A stretch of 7,275 bases of DNA from Limiplasma sp031556335. Lineage in GTDB: Bacteria; Bacillota; Clostridia; Christensenellales; Aristaeellaceae. The notes below the pieces were generated by a model. It made no database searches, was not told the DNA's origin, and was given only the letters and a program-made list of their open reading frames with translations. The translations under genes and the position numbers were made by a program. Below, piece by piece: positions 1 to 5,908 of the stretch; within the stretch, counting starts at the first letter, position 1; the number at the start of each line of letters is the position of its first letter. The stretch is from contig JAVBTE010000096.1 of assembly GCA_031556335.1 (NCBI GenBank), positions 1 through 7,275 of the forward strand, in the 5' to 3' direction.

Positions 1-158
1 CGGGGAACAGATGACAATGATAACCCGTTAACGGGTTGCAGGTAACCCATCCCGTGCAAATGTCAGGCCGTATTACGCCACGTGAGGCGTGGCTGGTATT
101 CTAGGGCTATGCCCGCATATGAAAAACCACCGGCTCCGCCGATGGATCATTATTCAAG
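1..158 (+). mobile_element. Probable right end of an IS200/IS605-type element
   Basis: No convincing gene is visible here, but the stretch is rich in secondary structure: a perfect 16-base palindrome AACCCGTTAACGGGTT (22-37), a hairpin around 74-91 (ACGCC/GGCGT or CCACG/CGTGG), a GGGC-TAT-GCCC hairpin near 106-116, and a subterminal hairpin CCACCGGC-TCC-GCCGATGG at about 127-145. It ends in a short AT-rich tail with TTCAA at 153-157. Right ends of IS200/IS605 elements typically have a subterminal imperfect hairpin and then a short cleavage motif such as TCAA, and no terminal inverted repeat. The end coincides with the point where similarity of the adjacent minus-strand ybaK fragment stops, which supports a real junction. 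The element body, with any tnpA or tnpB, would lie left of the window. An open frame from base 1 to the TAA at 43-45 could be the tail of such a gene, but I do not recognise it. Family assignment is inferred from structure only. Confidence 0.42.
33..157 (+). ncRNA. Candidate omega-RNA (TnpB guide RNA) scaffold
   Basis: TnpB proteins of IS200/IS605 elements use a guide RNA transcribed from the element's right end; its scaffold stops at the element boundary and the flanking DNA supplies the guide. Here several hairpins (about 33-48, 74-91, 106-116 and 127-145) lead to a TTCAA end, and the bases from about 158 onward, which are ybaK-derived, would be the guide. The nuclease gene is not in the window, so this is an inference from position and structure; the 5' limit is arbitrary. 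Confidence 0.25.
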
Positions 159-281
159 TCCAGCTCCTTTGGGGCGGGCACCATGAACACATAATGCGCC
201 CTGGTTTTGCCCACGGCCACCAGGGTTTTGAACAGCCGCGCCGGGTCTTTCCCAAGACAAGAAGCCACCTCCACGGCATAG
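158..281 (-). pseudogene. Fragment of a YbaK/EbsC-type Cys-tRNA(Pro) deacylase gene
   Basis: The minus strand encodes about 41 residues that match the middle of the YbaK/EbsC family. Key stretches are LGKDPARLFKTLV, where the family has a similar GxDPxxVFKTLV, and HYVFMVPAPKELDL, where the family has YVFVIPxxEELDLKKAA. Full members are about 155-160 residues and hydrolyse Cys-tRNA(Pro) mischarged by prolyl-tRNA synthetase. The fragment keeps neither the N-terminus nor the C-terminal half. On its left, similarity stops right after LD(L), where the IS200/IS605-like end begins. On its right, it stops where plus-strand IS1182 transposase coding begins (about 281). The frame stays open past the left junction to a TAG at 107-109, but those added residues come from the IS. 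It is surely non-functional. Family assignment is from recalled motif similarity. Confidence 0.6.
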
Positions 282-1039
282 TACAACGAAAACAATGGGC
301 GCCCGGCCATTGAACCGGAAATTCTGTTCCGCATGCTGCTTGTGGGATATCTCTACGGCATCCGCTCGGAGAGCCGGCTGGAAGAAGAGATCGACTACAA
401 CATTGCCTACAAATGGTTTTGCGGTCTGAATGTGACGGAAAAAGCGCCGGACGCGACCATCCTGAGCGTGAACCGGAAACGCCGGTTCCGGGACAACCAT
501 ATTCCAGCGCAGATATGCAACGAAATCCTGCGGCAAGCCATGGCAAAGGGCTTGGTTGGAGGCGCTATTTTGTATACGGACTCCACCCATGTGAAAGCCA
601 AAGCCAACAAGTACAAGAAACAGACTGTTACCGTGGAACGAACGCCCAAGGCCTATCTGGAGGATCTGGACGCTGCTGTTGCAAAGGAGCGGGAGCAGGT
701 GGGGAAGAAGCCTTTTGACCGAGACGGCGACAGCGATCCAAAAGACACCACCACGAGGCAACAAAGCAAAAGCGACCCGGACAGCGGCCAGCTCAACCAG
801 GAGGGGAAGCCGGATGGATTCCATTACAGCGAGCACCGAACTGTGGACAGCAAAACAAACATTGTGGTGAATGTACGCATTACCCCGGCCAACATCAATG
901 ATCTAGACCCAATCCATGATATCGCAACATGTACAAGCAGAGCTACTTGACCGCTGCGGTACAGAACATGAAACGCATCGCCAAGGCGTTTCGTTCTTAT
1001 TTTTCCTCTCTTCGTTTGACAAGCGGGAATGCTACGTAA
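282..1039 (+). pseudogene. IS1182-family transposase remnant, N-truncated and internally deleted
   Basis: From 282 the plus strand reads YNENNGRPAIEPEILFRMLL followed by VGYLYGIRSESRLEEEI and AYKWFCGL. This matches the N-terminal DUF772-type domain of IS1182-family DDE transposases, but the first roughly 50 residues are missing and a TAG at 279-281 precedes it. The frame continues through ILYTDSTHVKAKANKYKK, which holds the first catalytic aspartate region, to VRITPANINDLDPI, then ends at 950. At about 917-929 a different frame takes over and reads YRNMYKQSYLTAAVQNMKRIAKAF to a TAA at 1037-1039. That is the C-terminal signature of the same family. The intervening 130-170 residues, including the rest of the catalytic core, are deleted, so the two ends are joined out of frame. 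No flanking inverted repeat was found. The remnant stops 19 bases from the metK stop codon, tail to tail. It cannot encode an active transposase. Confidence 0.85.
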
Positions 1040-1058
1040 ACCGCTCCCCCACACAAAC

Positions 1059-2237
1059 CTATTTCGCCAGTCCCCTCAGCGCCTCCGCCTTGTCCGTCCG
1101 CTCCCAGGGCAGTTCCACGTCCGTACGGCCAAAATGGCCGTAGGCGGCGGTTTGCCGATAGATGGGCCGCCGCAAATCCAGCGTGCGGATGATGCCGTCC
1201 GGGCTGAGGTCAAAGTGCTTTTTTACCTGGGCGCCCAGCACGTCGTCGGGCAGCTTGCCGGTGGAAAAGGTGTCCACTTGAAGGCTGACCGGCTGGGCCA
1301 CGCCGATGGCGTAGGCCAGGGCCACCTCGCAGCGTTCCGCCAGGCCCGCCGCCACAATGTTTTTGGCCACATAGCGGGCGGCATAGCAGGCGGAGCGGTC
1401 CACCTTGGTGGGGTCCTTGCCGCTGAACGCGCCGCCGCCGTGGCGGGCGTATCCGCCGTAGGTGTCCACGATGATTTTGCGGCCCGTCAGGCCCGTGTCC
1501 CCGGCGGGGCCGCCCAGCACAAAACGGCCGGTGGGGTTGATGAAAATTTTGGTTTGCTCCGTCCAAAGCTCCGGGGGAATCACCTTGCGGATGACCTGGC
1601 GCAGCACCGCTTCCTCAATCTGCTCGTGGGTGACGGTTTCGTCGTGCTGGGTGGAGATGACCACGGTGTCCACCGCCACCGGCTTGCCGTCCTCATACAC
1701 CACCGTCACCTGGCTTTTGCCGTCCGGGCGAAGCCATTTCAGCTCTCTACTTTTCCGGGCCTCGCTCAGGCGGCGGGTCAACCGGTGGGCCAGGGAAATG
1801 GGCAGGGGCATCAGCTCCGGGGTTTCGGTGCAGGCAAAGCCAAACATCATGCCCTGGTCTCCCGCCCCCGCGCCCAGGGTTTCGTCCCCTGTGTGCCGCT
1901 TGTCTTCCAGGGCCTTGTCTACCCCCATGGCGATGTCCGGGCTTTGGGCGTGTACGGCGGTGAGCACCGCGCAGCTGTTGCCGTCAAAGCACAGGTCGCT
2001 GGAGGTATAGCCAATGTCCCGCACCACCTGGCGGGCGATTTCGTCAATGGCCACGTAGGCGGTGGTGGTAATTTCGCCCATCACCTGCACCAGCCCCGTG
2101 GTGGCGCAGGTTTCGCAGGCCACCCGAGCATGGGGGTCCTCCGCCAGAATGGCGTCCAGCACCGCGTCGCTGATTTGGTCGCACAGCTTGTCCGGATGTC
2201 CCTCGGTGACGGATTCGGATGTGAATACGGTTTTCAT
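1059..2237 (-). CDS. metK: S-adenosylmethionine synthetase
   Basis: This 392-residue cytosolic enzyme makes S-adenosylmethionine from methionine and ATP, releasing phosphate and pyrophosphate; it usually works as a tetramer. Signatures are in place: SESVTEGHPDKLCDQISDA at residues 7-25 with the ATP-binding GHPDK, GAGAGDQGMMFGFA at 122-135, GGPAGDTGLTGRKIIVDTYGG at about 242-262, and GGGAFSGKDPTKVDRS at 267-282. Length is normal for bacterial MetK and no key segment is missing. The frame is open 40 codons further upstream, but the ATG at 2237 is chosen because it gives the family's N-terminus (MKTVFTSESVTEGHPDK) and follows AAAAGGAGG (2247-2255) at 9 bases; the upstream extension would run through the riboswitch terminator. 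It is controlled by its own promoter and a SAM-I riboswitch. No clear terminator follows the stop; the IS1182 remnant begins almost at once. Confidence 0.98.
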   Translation of the reverse strand: MKTVFTSESVTEGHPDKLCDQISDAVLDAILAEDPHARVACETCATTGLVQVMGEITTTAYVAIDEIARQVVRDIGYTSSDLCFDGNSCAVLTAVHAQSPDIAMGVDKALEDKRHTGDETLGAGAGDQGMMFGFACTETPELMPLPISLAHRLTRRLSEARKSRELKWLRPDGKSQVTVVYEDGKPVAVDTVVISTQHDETVTHEQIEEAVLRQVIRKVIPPELWTEQTKIFINPTGRFVLGGPAGDTGLTGRKIIVDTYGGYARHGGGAFSGKDPTKVDRSACYAARYVAKNIVAAGLAERCEVALAYAIGVAQPVSLQVDTFSTGKLPDDVLGAQVKKHFDLSPDGIIRTLDLRRPIYRQTAAYGHFGRTDVELPWERTDKAEALRGLAK

Positions 2238-2312
2238 GTTTGTCTGCCTCCTTTTGTCATTTTGACGACCGAACCGGTTGCTTCCCGGGGGAAGCGGCAG
2301 ACGCGCTTTTGC

Positions 2313-2343
2313 AAAAAACACGCCTGCGGCATTGCAGGCGTGT
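2313..2343 (-). terminator. Intrinsic terminator of the metK SAM riboswitch
   Basis: On the minus strand a perfect 10-base stem, ACACGCCTGC (2343-2334) with GCAGGCGTGT (2327-2318), encloses a 6-base loop and is followed by a run of six T. It lies between the SAM-I aptamer and the metK ribosome-binding site, where an S-box expression platform is expected. With SAM bound the aptamer should leave this hairpin free to stop transcription before metK. I did not find an unambiguous antiterminator pairing; one candidate is GCAGCGTG in the aptamer P4 arm with CACGCCTGC in the terminator. Confidence 0.9.
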
Positions 2344-2361
2344 AAGTGACGGATCATCAGC

Positions 2362-2459
2362 CCTTATCTGCCAGCGTATGCACGCTGCGGGATTTGCCAC
2401 CTCGCTTTCGCAGGTTGGCGGGTTTCATCGGGCCCGTCCCTCAACCACTCTTTATAAGG
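2362..2459 (-). ncRNA. SAM-I (S-box) riboswitch aptamer upstream of metK
   Basis: The minus-strand leader carries the S-box core in order: CCTTAT (5' side of P1, 2459-2454), AAAGAG, GAGGGACGGGCCCGATGAAA, CCCGCCAACC, a GAAA-containing P3 arm, GGTGGCAAATCC, a GCAGCGT-GCAT-ACGCTGGC P4 arm, and ATAAGG (2367-2362), which closes P1 with six pairs. The family binds S-adenosylmethionine and lowers expression of methionine and SAM genes when SAM is plentiful. Here it lies between the metK promoter and an intrinsic terminator, so it should give feedback control of SAM synthesis by transcription attenuation. Identification rests on the recalled consensus and is strong. Confidence 0.93.
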
Positions 2460-2478
2460 TATTCGGTTGTCAATGGGT

Positions 2479-2507
2479 AGTATAGGCCAGAGAGCGAATT
2501 TTGTCAA
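2479..2507 (-). promoter_or_regulatory. Promoter of metK (sigma-A type)
   Basis: On the minus strand, a perfect -35 TTGACA (2507-2502) is followed after exactly 17 bases by -10 TATACT (2484-2479). Transcription should begin near 2472, so the transcript enters the SAM-I aptamer within about 15 bases. The promoter starts only 15 bases after the stop codon of the upstream ymxH-like gene, so metK can be expressed independently of it. Confidence 0.88.
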
Positions 2508-2521
2508 GAGGGCGCGCCCCT

Positions 2522-2791
2522 TCACATCTCCCCATACCCGCATCGGGACTCGGTGCAGCCCTGCAGCGTTACCAAAATTACGTCGTCTCCAATGCGCTGG
2601 ATGTTCCCCCAGGGGATGACGGTACCGCACTTTTCCCCCCGCAGGGTTTGCATCAGCGATGTATCGGCGGGCACCACCAGCGCGGTGACCCGGCTGTCCA
2701 CCACGCAAAACTCAATGTCCATCACCTTGCCCAGCCGTTTCCCGTTCTGTACGTTGATGACCTCCTTGGTACGCAGTTCCGCAAGCGTCAT
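2522..2791 (-). CDS. YlmC/YmxH-family PRC-barrel sporulation protein
   Basis: The 89-residue product is a single small PRC-barrel-like domain: LAELRTKEVINVQNGKRLGKVMDIEF (residues 3-28), then DSRVTALVVPAD, then GTVIPWGNIQRIGDDVILV near the C-terminus. This pattern (ELRxKEVINxxxGxxLGxxxDxE...IPWxxIxxIGDDxILV) is typical of the YlmC/YmxH family of spore-forming Firmicutes, whose precise role is not known; members are annotated as sporulation proteins. Length fits the family. The ATG at 2791 follows AAAAGGAGG at about 8 bases. The protein ends CGYGEM. It is encoded just upstream of metK on the same strand but metK has its own promoter. The hairpin-like GGGCGCGCCC after its stop has no T tract, so read-through into metK is possible. 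I saw no clear promoter of its own in the divergent gap. Confidence 0.88.
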   Translation of the reverse strand: MTLAELRTKEVINVQNGKRLGKVMDIEFCVVDSRVTALVVPADTSLMQTLRGEKCGTVIPWGNIQRIGDDVILVTLQGCTESRCGYGEM

Positions 2792-2886
2792 GGACGAGCC
2801 TCCTTTTCGCCGTTCCCGCCTTATAGCCTATGCAGGGCAAAACGGATGTTTCGCCTGCTTCCAATTTTCCCCGGCGCATCCCGCCG

Positions 2887-2915
2887 TTGACAATCCCGGG
2901 GCCCGATGCTATCAT
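2887..2915 (+). promoter_or_regulatory. Promoter of the double FMN-binding protein gene
   Basis: TTGACA (2887-2892), a 17-base spacer, then TATCAT (2910-2915) form a near-consensus sigma-A promoter on the plus strand. The expected start near 2922 gives a leader of about 40 bases before the ATG at 2965. The divergent ymxH-like gene lies on the other side, so the two genes are transcribed separately. Confidence 0.75.
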
Positions 2916-2936
2916 TTAAACAGAATCATGGGCGGG

Positions 2937-2954
2937 CTTTGCCTGCCGGCAAGG
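2937..2954 (+). promoter_or_regulatory. Hairpin that may hide the ribosome-binding site of the FMN-binding protein gene
   Basis: CTTTGCC (2937-2943) can pair with GGCAAGG (2948-2954) around a TGCC loop: seven pairs, one of them a G-T wobble. The 3' arm holds most of the Shine-Dalgarno AAGGA (2951-2955), which sits 9 bases before the ATG at 2965. If the stem forms in the mRNA, it would limit ribosome access. Function is inferred; only the complementarity is seen. Confidence 0.4.
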
Positions 2955-2964
2955 AATGATGGCC

Positions 2965-3954
2965 ATGAAGAAAACCCCTGCGTTTGTAACCCTTATGTTG
3001 ATTGCGTTGGTCGCGGCCCTGTTGCTGGCCGCCACGGACCGCGTGACCCGGGAACCCATCCAGCGCGTTGCCCTGGCCGCCACCAACGCGGCCCGCATCG
3101 CCGTGTTTCCCGATGCCGACGATTTTGTACAGGTGGAGCCTCCCCAAGGGCTGAATTCATTGTATGAAGCGAAAAAAGGCGGCCAAACCGTGGGCCGGGT
3201 GGCTACCGTCACCACCCAGGGCTTTGCCGGCGCCATTGAGGTGACCCTGGGCCTGGACGCGGACCAGAAACTGACAGGGCTGACGGTGGGCGGTACCTCC
3301 TTTGCGGAAACCGCCGGCCTGGGCAGCAAGGCCCAGGAACCCGCCTTTACTGACCAGTTTATGGGCAAGGCCGTGCCCGTTTCCCTGGGCACGGATGTGG
3401 ACGCCATTTCCGGCGCCACCATCACCAGCCGTGCGGTGGTGAACGGCATCAATCAGGCCGCCGGGGTCCTGGGGGTGGACGTGAGCGCCGCCCAAACAGA
3501 GGCCGACACCGCAAGCCACGCCACCTCCGAAGCCGTGGCCCAGCCCTCTTTAACCCCGGAAGAACTCTGCCAGAAAGCCTTCCCCGACGCGGACGGCTTT
3601 GAGGCGGCCACCGCCCCTGAGGGCGTGCTTTCCCTGTATGCCGCCAAAAAGGCCGGGGCGGACGTTGGCCAGGTGGCCACCGCCAGCGCCCAGGGCTTTG
3701 GCGGCCCTGTGGAAGTGACCGTGGGCCTTGATCTCAGCGGCAGCATCGCCGGCCTGTACGTGGGCGGCAAGGGCTTTGCGGAAACCGCCGGCTTTGGCGC
3801 AAAAGCTCAGGAAGCGGCCTTTACCGACCAGTTTATGGGCAAAACCACGCCCCTTTCCTACGGAAGCGGCGTGGACGCCATTTCCGGGGCCACCATCACC
3901 AGCGACGCGGTGATGAAGGCCCTGACAGCGGCCCTTTCCGCCATGGGGAAGTAA
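2965..3954 (+). CDS. Membrane-anchored protein with two tandem FMN-binding (RnfG/NqrC-like) domains
   Basis: The 329-residue product starts with a basic N-terminus and a hydrophobic segment (about residues 6-24), likely a signal anchor, followed by TDRVTREPI, as in RnfG. Two FMN-binding domains follow, at about 42-160 and 200-318. Each has a SLYxAKKxG segment, a GFxGxxEVTxGLD strand, a GxxFAETAGxGxKAQExAFTDQFMGK stretch, and DAISGATITS, where the Thr of SGAT (about T152 and T310) should carry covalently linked FMN. A linker of about 35 residues rich in Ala, Thr and Glu joins them. RnfG/NqrC proteins have one such domain and serve ion-pumping electron transfer complexes; no other rnf gene is seen here, so this may be an independent extracytoplasmic flavin electron carrier. 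FMN attachment would need an ApbE-type transferase encoded elsewhere. The ATG at 2965 is chosen over those at 2956 and 2959 because AAGGA ends at 2955, giving 9-base spacing. Single gene with its own promoter and a strong terminator. Confidence 0.9.
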   Translation: MKKTPAFVTLMLIALVAALLLAATDRVTREPIQRVALAATNAARIAVFPDADDFVQVEPPQGLNSLYEAKKGGQTVGRVATVTTQGFAGAIEVTLGLDADQKLTGLTVGGTSFAETAGLGSKAQEPAFTDQFMGKAVPVSLGTDVDAISGATITSRAVVNGINQAAGVLGVDVSAAQTEADTASHATSEAVAQPSLTPEELCQKAFPDADGFEAATAPEGVLSLYAAKKAGADVGQVATASAQGFGGPVEVTVGLDLSGSIAGLYVGGKGFAETAGFGAKAQEAAFTDQFMGKTTPLSYGSGVDAISGATITSDAVMKALTAALSAMGK

Positions 3955-4061
3955 GCCCGTCGCCCCATTTTCATTTTTCAAACCCGGTGAAACGCGGTTC
4001 ATGAAGGCCAGGGCCAACCCCCTGCCATCCTCCCCTTCCCGTTTGTGTCCCGCCCTTTTGC

Positions 4062-4112
4062 AAAACAAGCCCCCGGCCGCGCGGTTGCCGCGTAGCCGGG
4101 GGCGTTTGTTTT
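4062..4112. terminator. Strong bidirectional intrinsic terminator
   Basis: GCCCCCGGC (4069-4077) pairs with GCCGGGGGC (4095-4103), with an inner CGCG/CGCG stem, flanked by AAAACAA on the left and a T-rich GTTTGTTTT on the right. Either strand gives a GC stem followed by T-rich sequence. It lies between two convergent genes, so it can end the plus-strand FMN-binding gene and the minus-strand gene block whose last stop is at 4136. The sequence from 3955 to 4061 holds nothing else that I recognise. Confidence 0.9.
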
Positions 4113-4135
4113 GTTCCTTCGTTGGAACCGAATCG

Positions 4136-5299
4136 TTATTTGAACAGCGCGTTCACGTCCAGCTTCATCACCAGCACGTCAAAGGGGCCGTTCCCCTCCA
4201 CCGAATCATACAGCCATACGTGGCCCGCAAAATTCAAAAGCTCTGCGGACAAATAGGAATCCTTCCGCTCGCCCACGGTCTTGCCTTGCTCCCGGCCCTG
4301 CCCGTCCAGCAGCACATAGCCGATGCGGCTGTTGTTTTCCACCGGATAAATGGCCAGGTAGCCGCCGCTGGTTTCCGCCACGTCCCAGAAAGGGGCCACC
4401 TTGCCGCTGTTGTCCACAGGCATGGCATAGGTCCACTCCAGCCCGCCCCGGTTGTTCCATTTGGCCACCACACCCACGCGCTTTTGCGTGAACTGCTCAT
4501 TGGGCACTTCGCCCGCCACCCCGACGGTGATAATGCCCCCGTCCCTTGTGGGGTGCGCCTTTTGCAGCAGGCCCCAGGGATATTCCCGCAGTTCCGTGCG
4601 CCACACCACCCGGCCGCCTTTTTCCATCAGGCAGACCGCCGGGCTTTCCGACGCGCCCCTGCTACGGCCCACAAACACAAACCCTTCCTTCACGGGCACC
4701 ACATCCCGGGTGTCCAGCACCTGCTCCGTGGGGACCGACCAAAGCACCTTGCCCTCAGGGGTCATAAAATCAAAGGTTTGGGGCCCTTGCTCCTTCCACT
4801 CGCACACCACGTAGCCCTCGCCCGCCGGGTACATGTCCGGCCAGTTCACGGTGCGCTCGCTTTCGGCCACGGGCTCCCCCGCCAGGGTGAAAATTTTGCG
4901 GCATACATAGCCCCCGGACTGGCTTTGGCTGGTGTGGAACCAGGTGGCGATGTTGCCCTCCGCCGTTTCCAGCGGCCGGCAAACCACATTGTCAAACCCC
5001 GGGTCCCCAAACACCTTTTCCCAGGCTACGCTGCCGTCGGGGTTCAGGCACAGAAACCACGCCAGCGATTCCCTCTCCGGGCTTTGGGGCCTGCCGTCCC
5101 GGCCTTCCTGGGTGTTGCAGCAAAGCAGCAGGGTTCCGTCCGACAGGGGCAGCGCGTCATACACCACATCCCGCCCCGTGCCCCCAAAGGTTTGCACAAA
5201 AGGCACGCCCTCGGCGACCGCGCCCAGGCCGCCCAAAACCGCCAAAGAAAGCATCCCTGCCGCCAGGGCCCGCAAAAGCCTTTTCCCTCGGTTTTTCAT
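4136..5299 (-). CDS. Secreted propeller-like repeat protein of unknown function
   Basis: The 387-residue product has a clear Sec signal peptide: MKNRGKRLLR, then a hydrophobic core, with likely cleavage after GAVA at residue 29. No lipobox cysteine is present, so it is probably released or wall-associated. The mature part has repeated units of about 45-60 residues with a xxGxVxW turn: LNPDGSVAWEK, MTPEGKVLWSV, MEKGGRVVWRT and WNNRGGLEWTY, and blade-like stretches such as YDALPLSDGTLLLC and AHPTRDGGIITVGV. This is the look of a beta-propeller similar to PQQ- or WD-type folds, but catalytic residues are not recognisable. The ATG at 5299 is preceded by GGAGGAGGT at about 6 bases; the frame is open further upstream but overlaps rlmH, so that extension is rejected. 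It follows rlmH by 89 bases on the same strand and is the last gene before the terminator at 4062-4112. Confidence 0.75.
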   Translation of the reverse strand: MKNRGKRLLRALAAGMLSLAVLGGLGAVAEGVPFVQTFGGTGRDVVYDALPLSDGTLLLCCNTQEGRDGRPQSPERESLAWFLCLNPDGSVAWEKVFGDPGFDNVVCRPLETAEGNIATWFHTSQSQSGGYVCRKIFTLAGEPVAESERTVNWPDMYPAGEGYVVCEWKEQGPQTFDFMTPEGKVLWSVPTEQVLDTRDVVPVKEGFVFVGRSRGASESPAVCLMEKGGRVVWRTELREYPWGLLQKAHPTRDGGIITVGVAGEVPNEQFTQKRVGVVAKWNNRGGLEWTYAMPVDNSGKVAPFWDVAETSGGYLAIYPVENNSRIGYVLLDGQGREQGKTVGERKDSYLSAELLNFAGHVWLYDSVEGNGPFDVLVMKLDVNALFK

Positions 5300-5388
5300 C
5301 GGTTGACCTCCTCCAGCATTTCGCTTCCCCTCCCGGGGCTCTTTCCATTCAAACGTTTCGGAGGTCGTCTTTTCTTCCTTTTTCTGGA

Positions 5389-5868
5389 TTATTTGTGGTA
5401 ACGCTCTCCCGCGTTGATCTTCGCCGCCCGGTACAGCTGCTCCAGCAGCACCACCCGGGCCAGCTGGTGGGGAAAGGTGAGGCGGCTCATGCCCATGGTT
5501 TCGTTGGCCCGGGCCAGCACCTCCGGCGACAGCCCCAAAGACCCCCCAATCACAAAGGTGATATTGCTTTTTCCTTCCACAAAAAAGGCCCGCAGCTTTT
5601 GCGCCAGCGCTTCGCTGGTTGGCTGCGGCCCGTCCACGCACAGCGCGATGACATGCTCCTGGGGCCCGATTTTCCCCAGGATGCGCTCCCCCTCTTTTTG
5701 CAGCGCCTGGCGGCAAAGGGCCAAAGACCCGCCCTCCGGTTCCCGCTCGTCGGGCACCTCCGCCACCTGAACCGGCATCAGGCGGCTCAGCCGCTTTCCA
5801 TACTCCTGGGCCGCGTCGACAAAAAAGCGCTCCCGCAGCTTGCCCACGCACACGATGGTAATGGCCAC
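5389..5868 (-). CDS. rlmH: 23S rRNA (pseudouridine-1915-N3) methyltransferase RlmH
   Basis: This 159-residue SPOUT-fold enzyme transfers a methyl group from SAM to N3 of pseudouridine 1915 in helix 69 of 23S rRNA, on assembled 70S ribosomes. The family start xITIVCVGKLRERFF is at residues 2-16. The SAM-binding knot follows: FVIGGSLGLS at 105-114 and SRLTFPHQLARVVLLEQLYRAAKINAGERYHK at 128-159, with the conserved C-terminal YHK. The length equals that of Staphylococcus RlmH. The start is a GTG at 5868, seven bases after AAAGGAGG (5876-5883); an ATG 27 codons upstream would add an unrelated GC-rich tail that reads through a repeat region. It lies downstream of yycJ on the same strand, a neighbourhood also seen in other Firmicutes. 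Confidence 0.96.
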   Translation of the reverse strand: MAITIVCVGKLRERFFVDAAQEYGKRLSRLMPVQVAEVPDEREPEGGSLALCRQALQKEGERILGKIGPQEHVIALCVDGPQPTSEALAQKLRAFFVEGKSNITFVIGGSLGLSPEVLARANETMGMSRLTFPHQLARVVLLEQLYRAAKINAGERYHK

Positions 5869-5886
5869 GAAACCGCCTCCTTTACA

Positions 5887-5908
5887 GGGATGGGGACGGG
5901 GGACGGGG
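5887..5908 (+). other. Potential G-quadruplex upstream of rlmH
   Basis: The plus strand has four runs of G (3, 4, 5 and 4 bases, at 5887-5889, 5892-5895, 5898-5902 and 5905-5908) separated by two-base spacers, AT, AC and AC. This meets the usual G-quadruplex pattern with very short loops. A fifth run lies at 5918-5921. Since rlmH is on the minus strand, the G-rich strand is its template, and the motif ends a few bases before the rlmH Shine-Dalgarno. Any effect on transcription is inferred. Confidence 0.5.

Noticed and set aside
150..836. Minus-strand open frame (228 codons) opposite the IS1182 remnant
   Set aside because: The plus strand carries clear transposase similarity; the minus frame has no family signature.
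970..992. Inverted repeat GAAACGC/GCGTTTC followed by T-rich sequence as a terminator
   Set aside because: It falls in conserved codons of the transposase tail (MKRIAKAF) and the stem is short with a long loop; the match is likely fortuitous.
1029..2345. Long plus-strand open frame (438 codons) opposite metK
   Set aside because: It is the antisense of a certain metK gene; high GC keeps the opposite frame open. Its product shows no family motif.
2238..2357. N-terminal extension of metK by 40 codons
   Set aside because: It would translate the riboswitch terminator and the ribosome-binding site; MetK proteins start at the conserved MKxxxFTSESVTEGHPDK region.
2510..2519. GGGCGCGCCC palindrome after ymxH as a terminator
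   Set aside because: It is only a 10-base palindrome with no usable loop and no T tract, and it lies next to the metK -35 box.
3100..3910. Direct repeats in the FMN gene as a mobile or CRISPR-like array
   Set aside because: The repetition follows the two protein domains in frame and is explained by an internal gene duplication.
4001..5401. Long plus-strand open frame (466 codons) opposite the secreted repeat protein
   Set aside because: It has a low-complexity product rich in His, Pro, Ala and Arg and runs through a terminator; the minus strand has a signal peptide, repeats and a ribosome-binding site.
5300..5851. N-terminal extension of the secreted protein frame to 5851
   Set aside because: It overlaps rlmH almost fully and would put the signal peptide in the middle of the protein; the ATG at 5299 has a strong Shine-Dalgarno.
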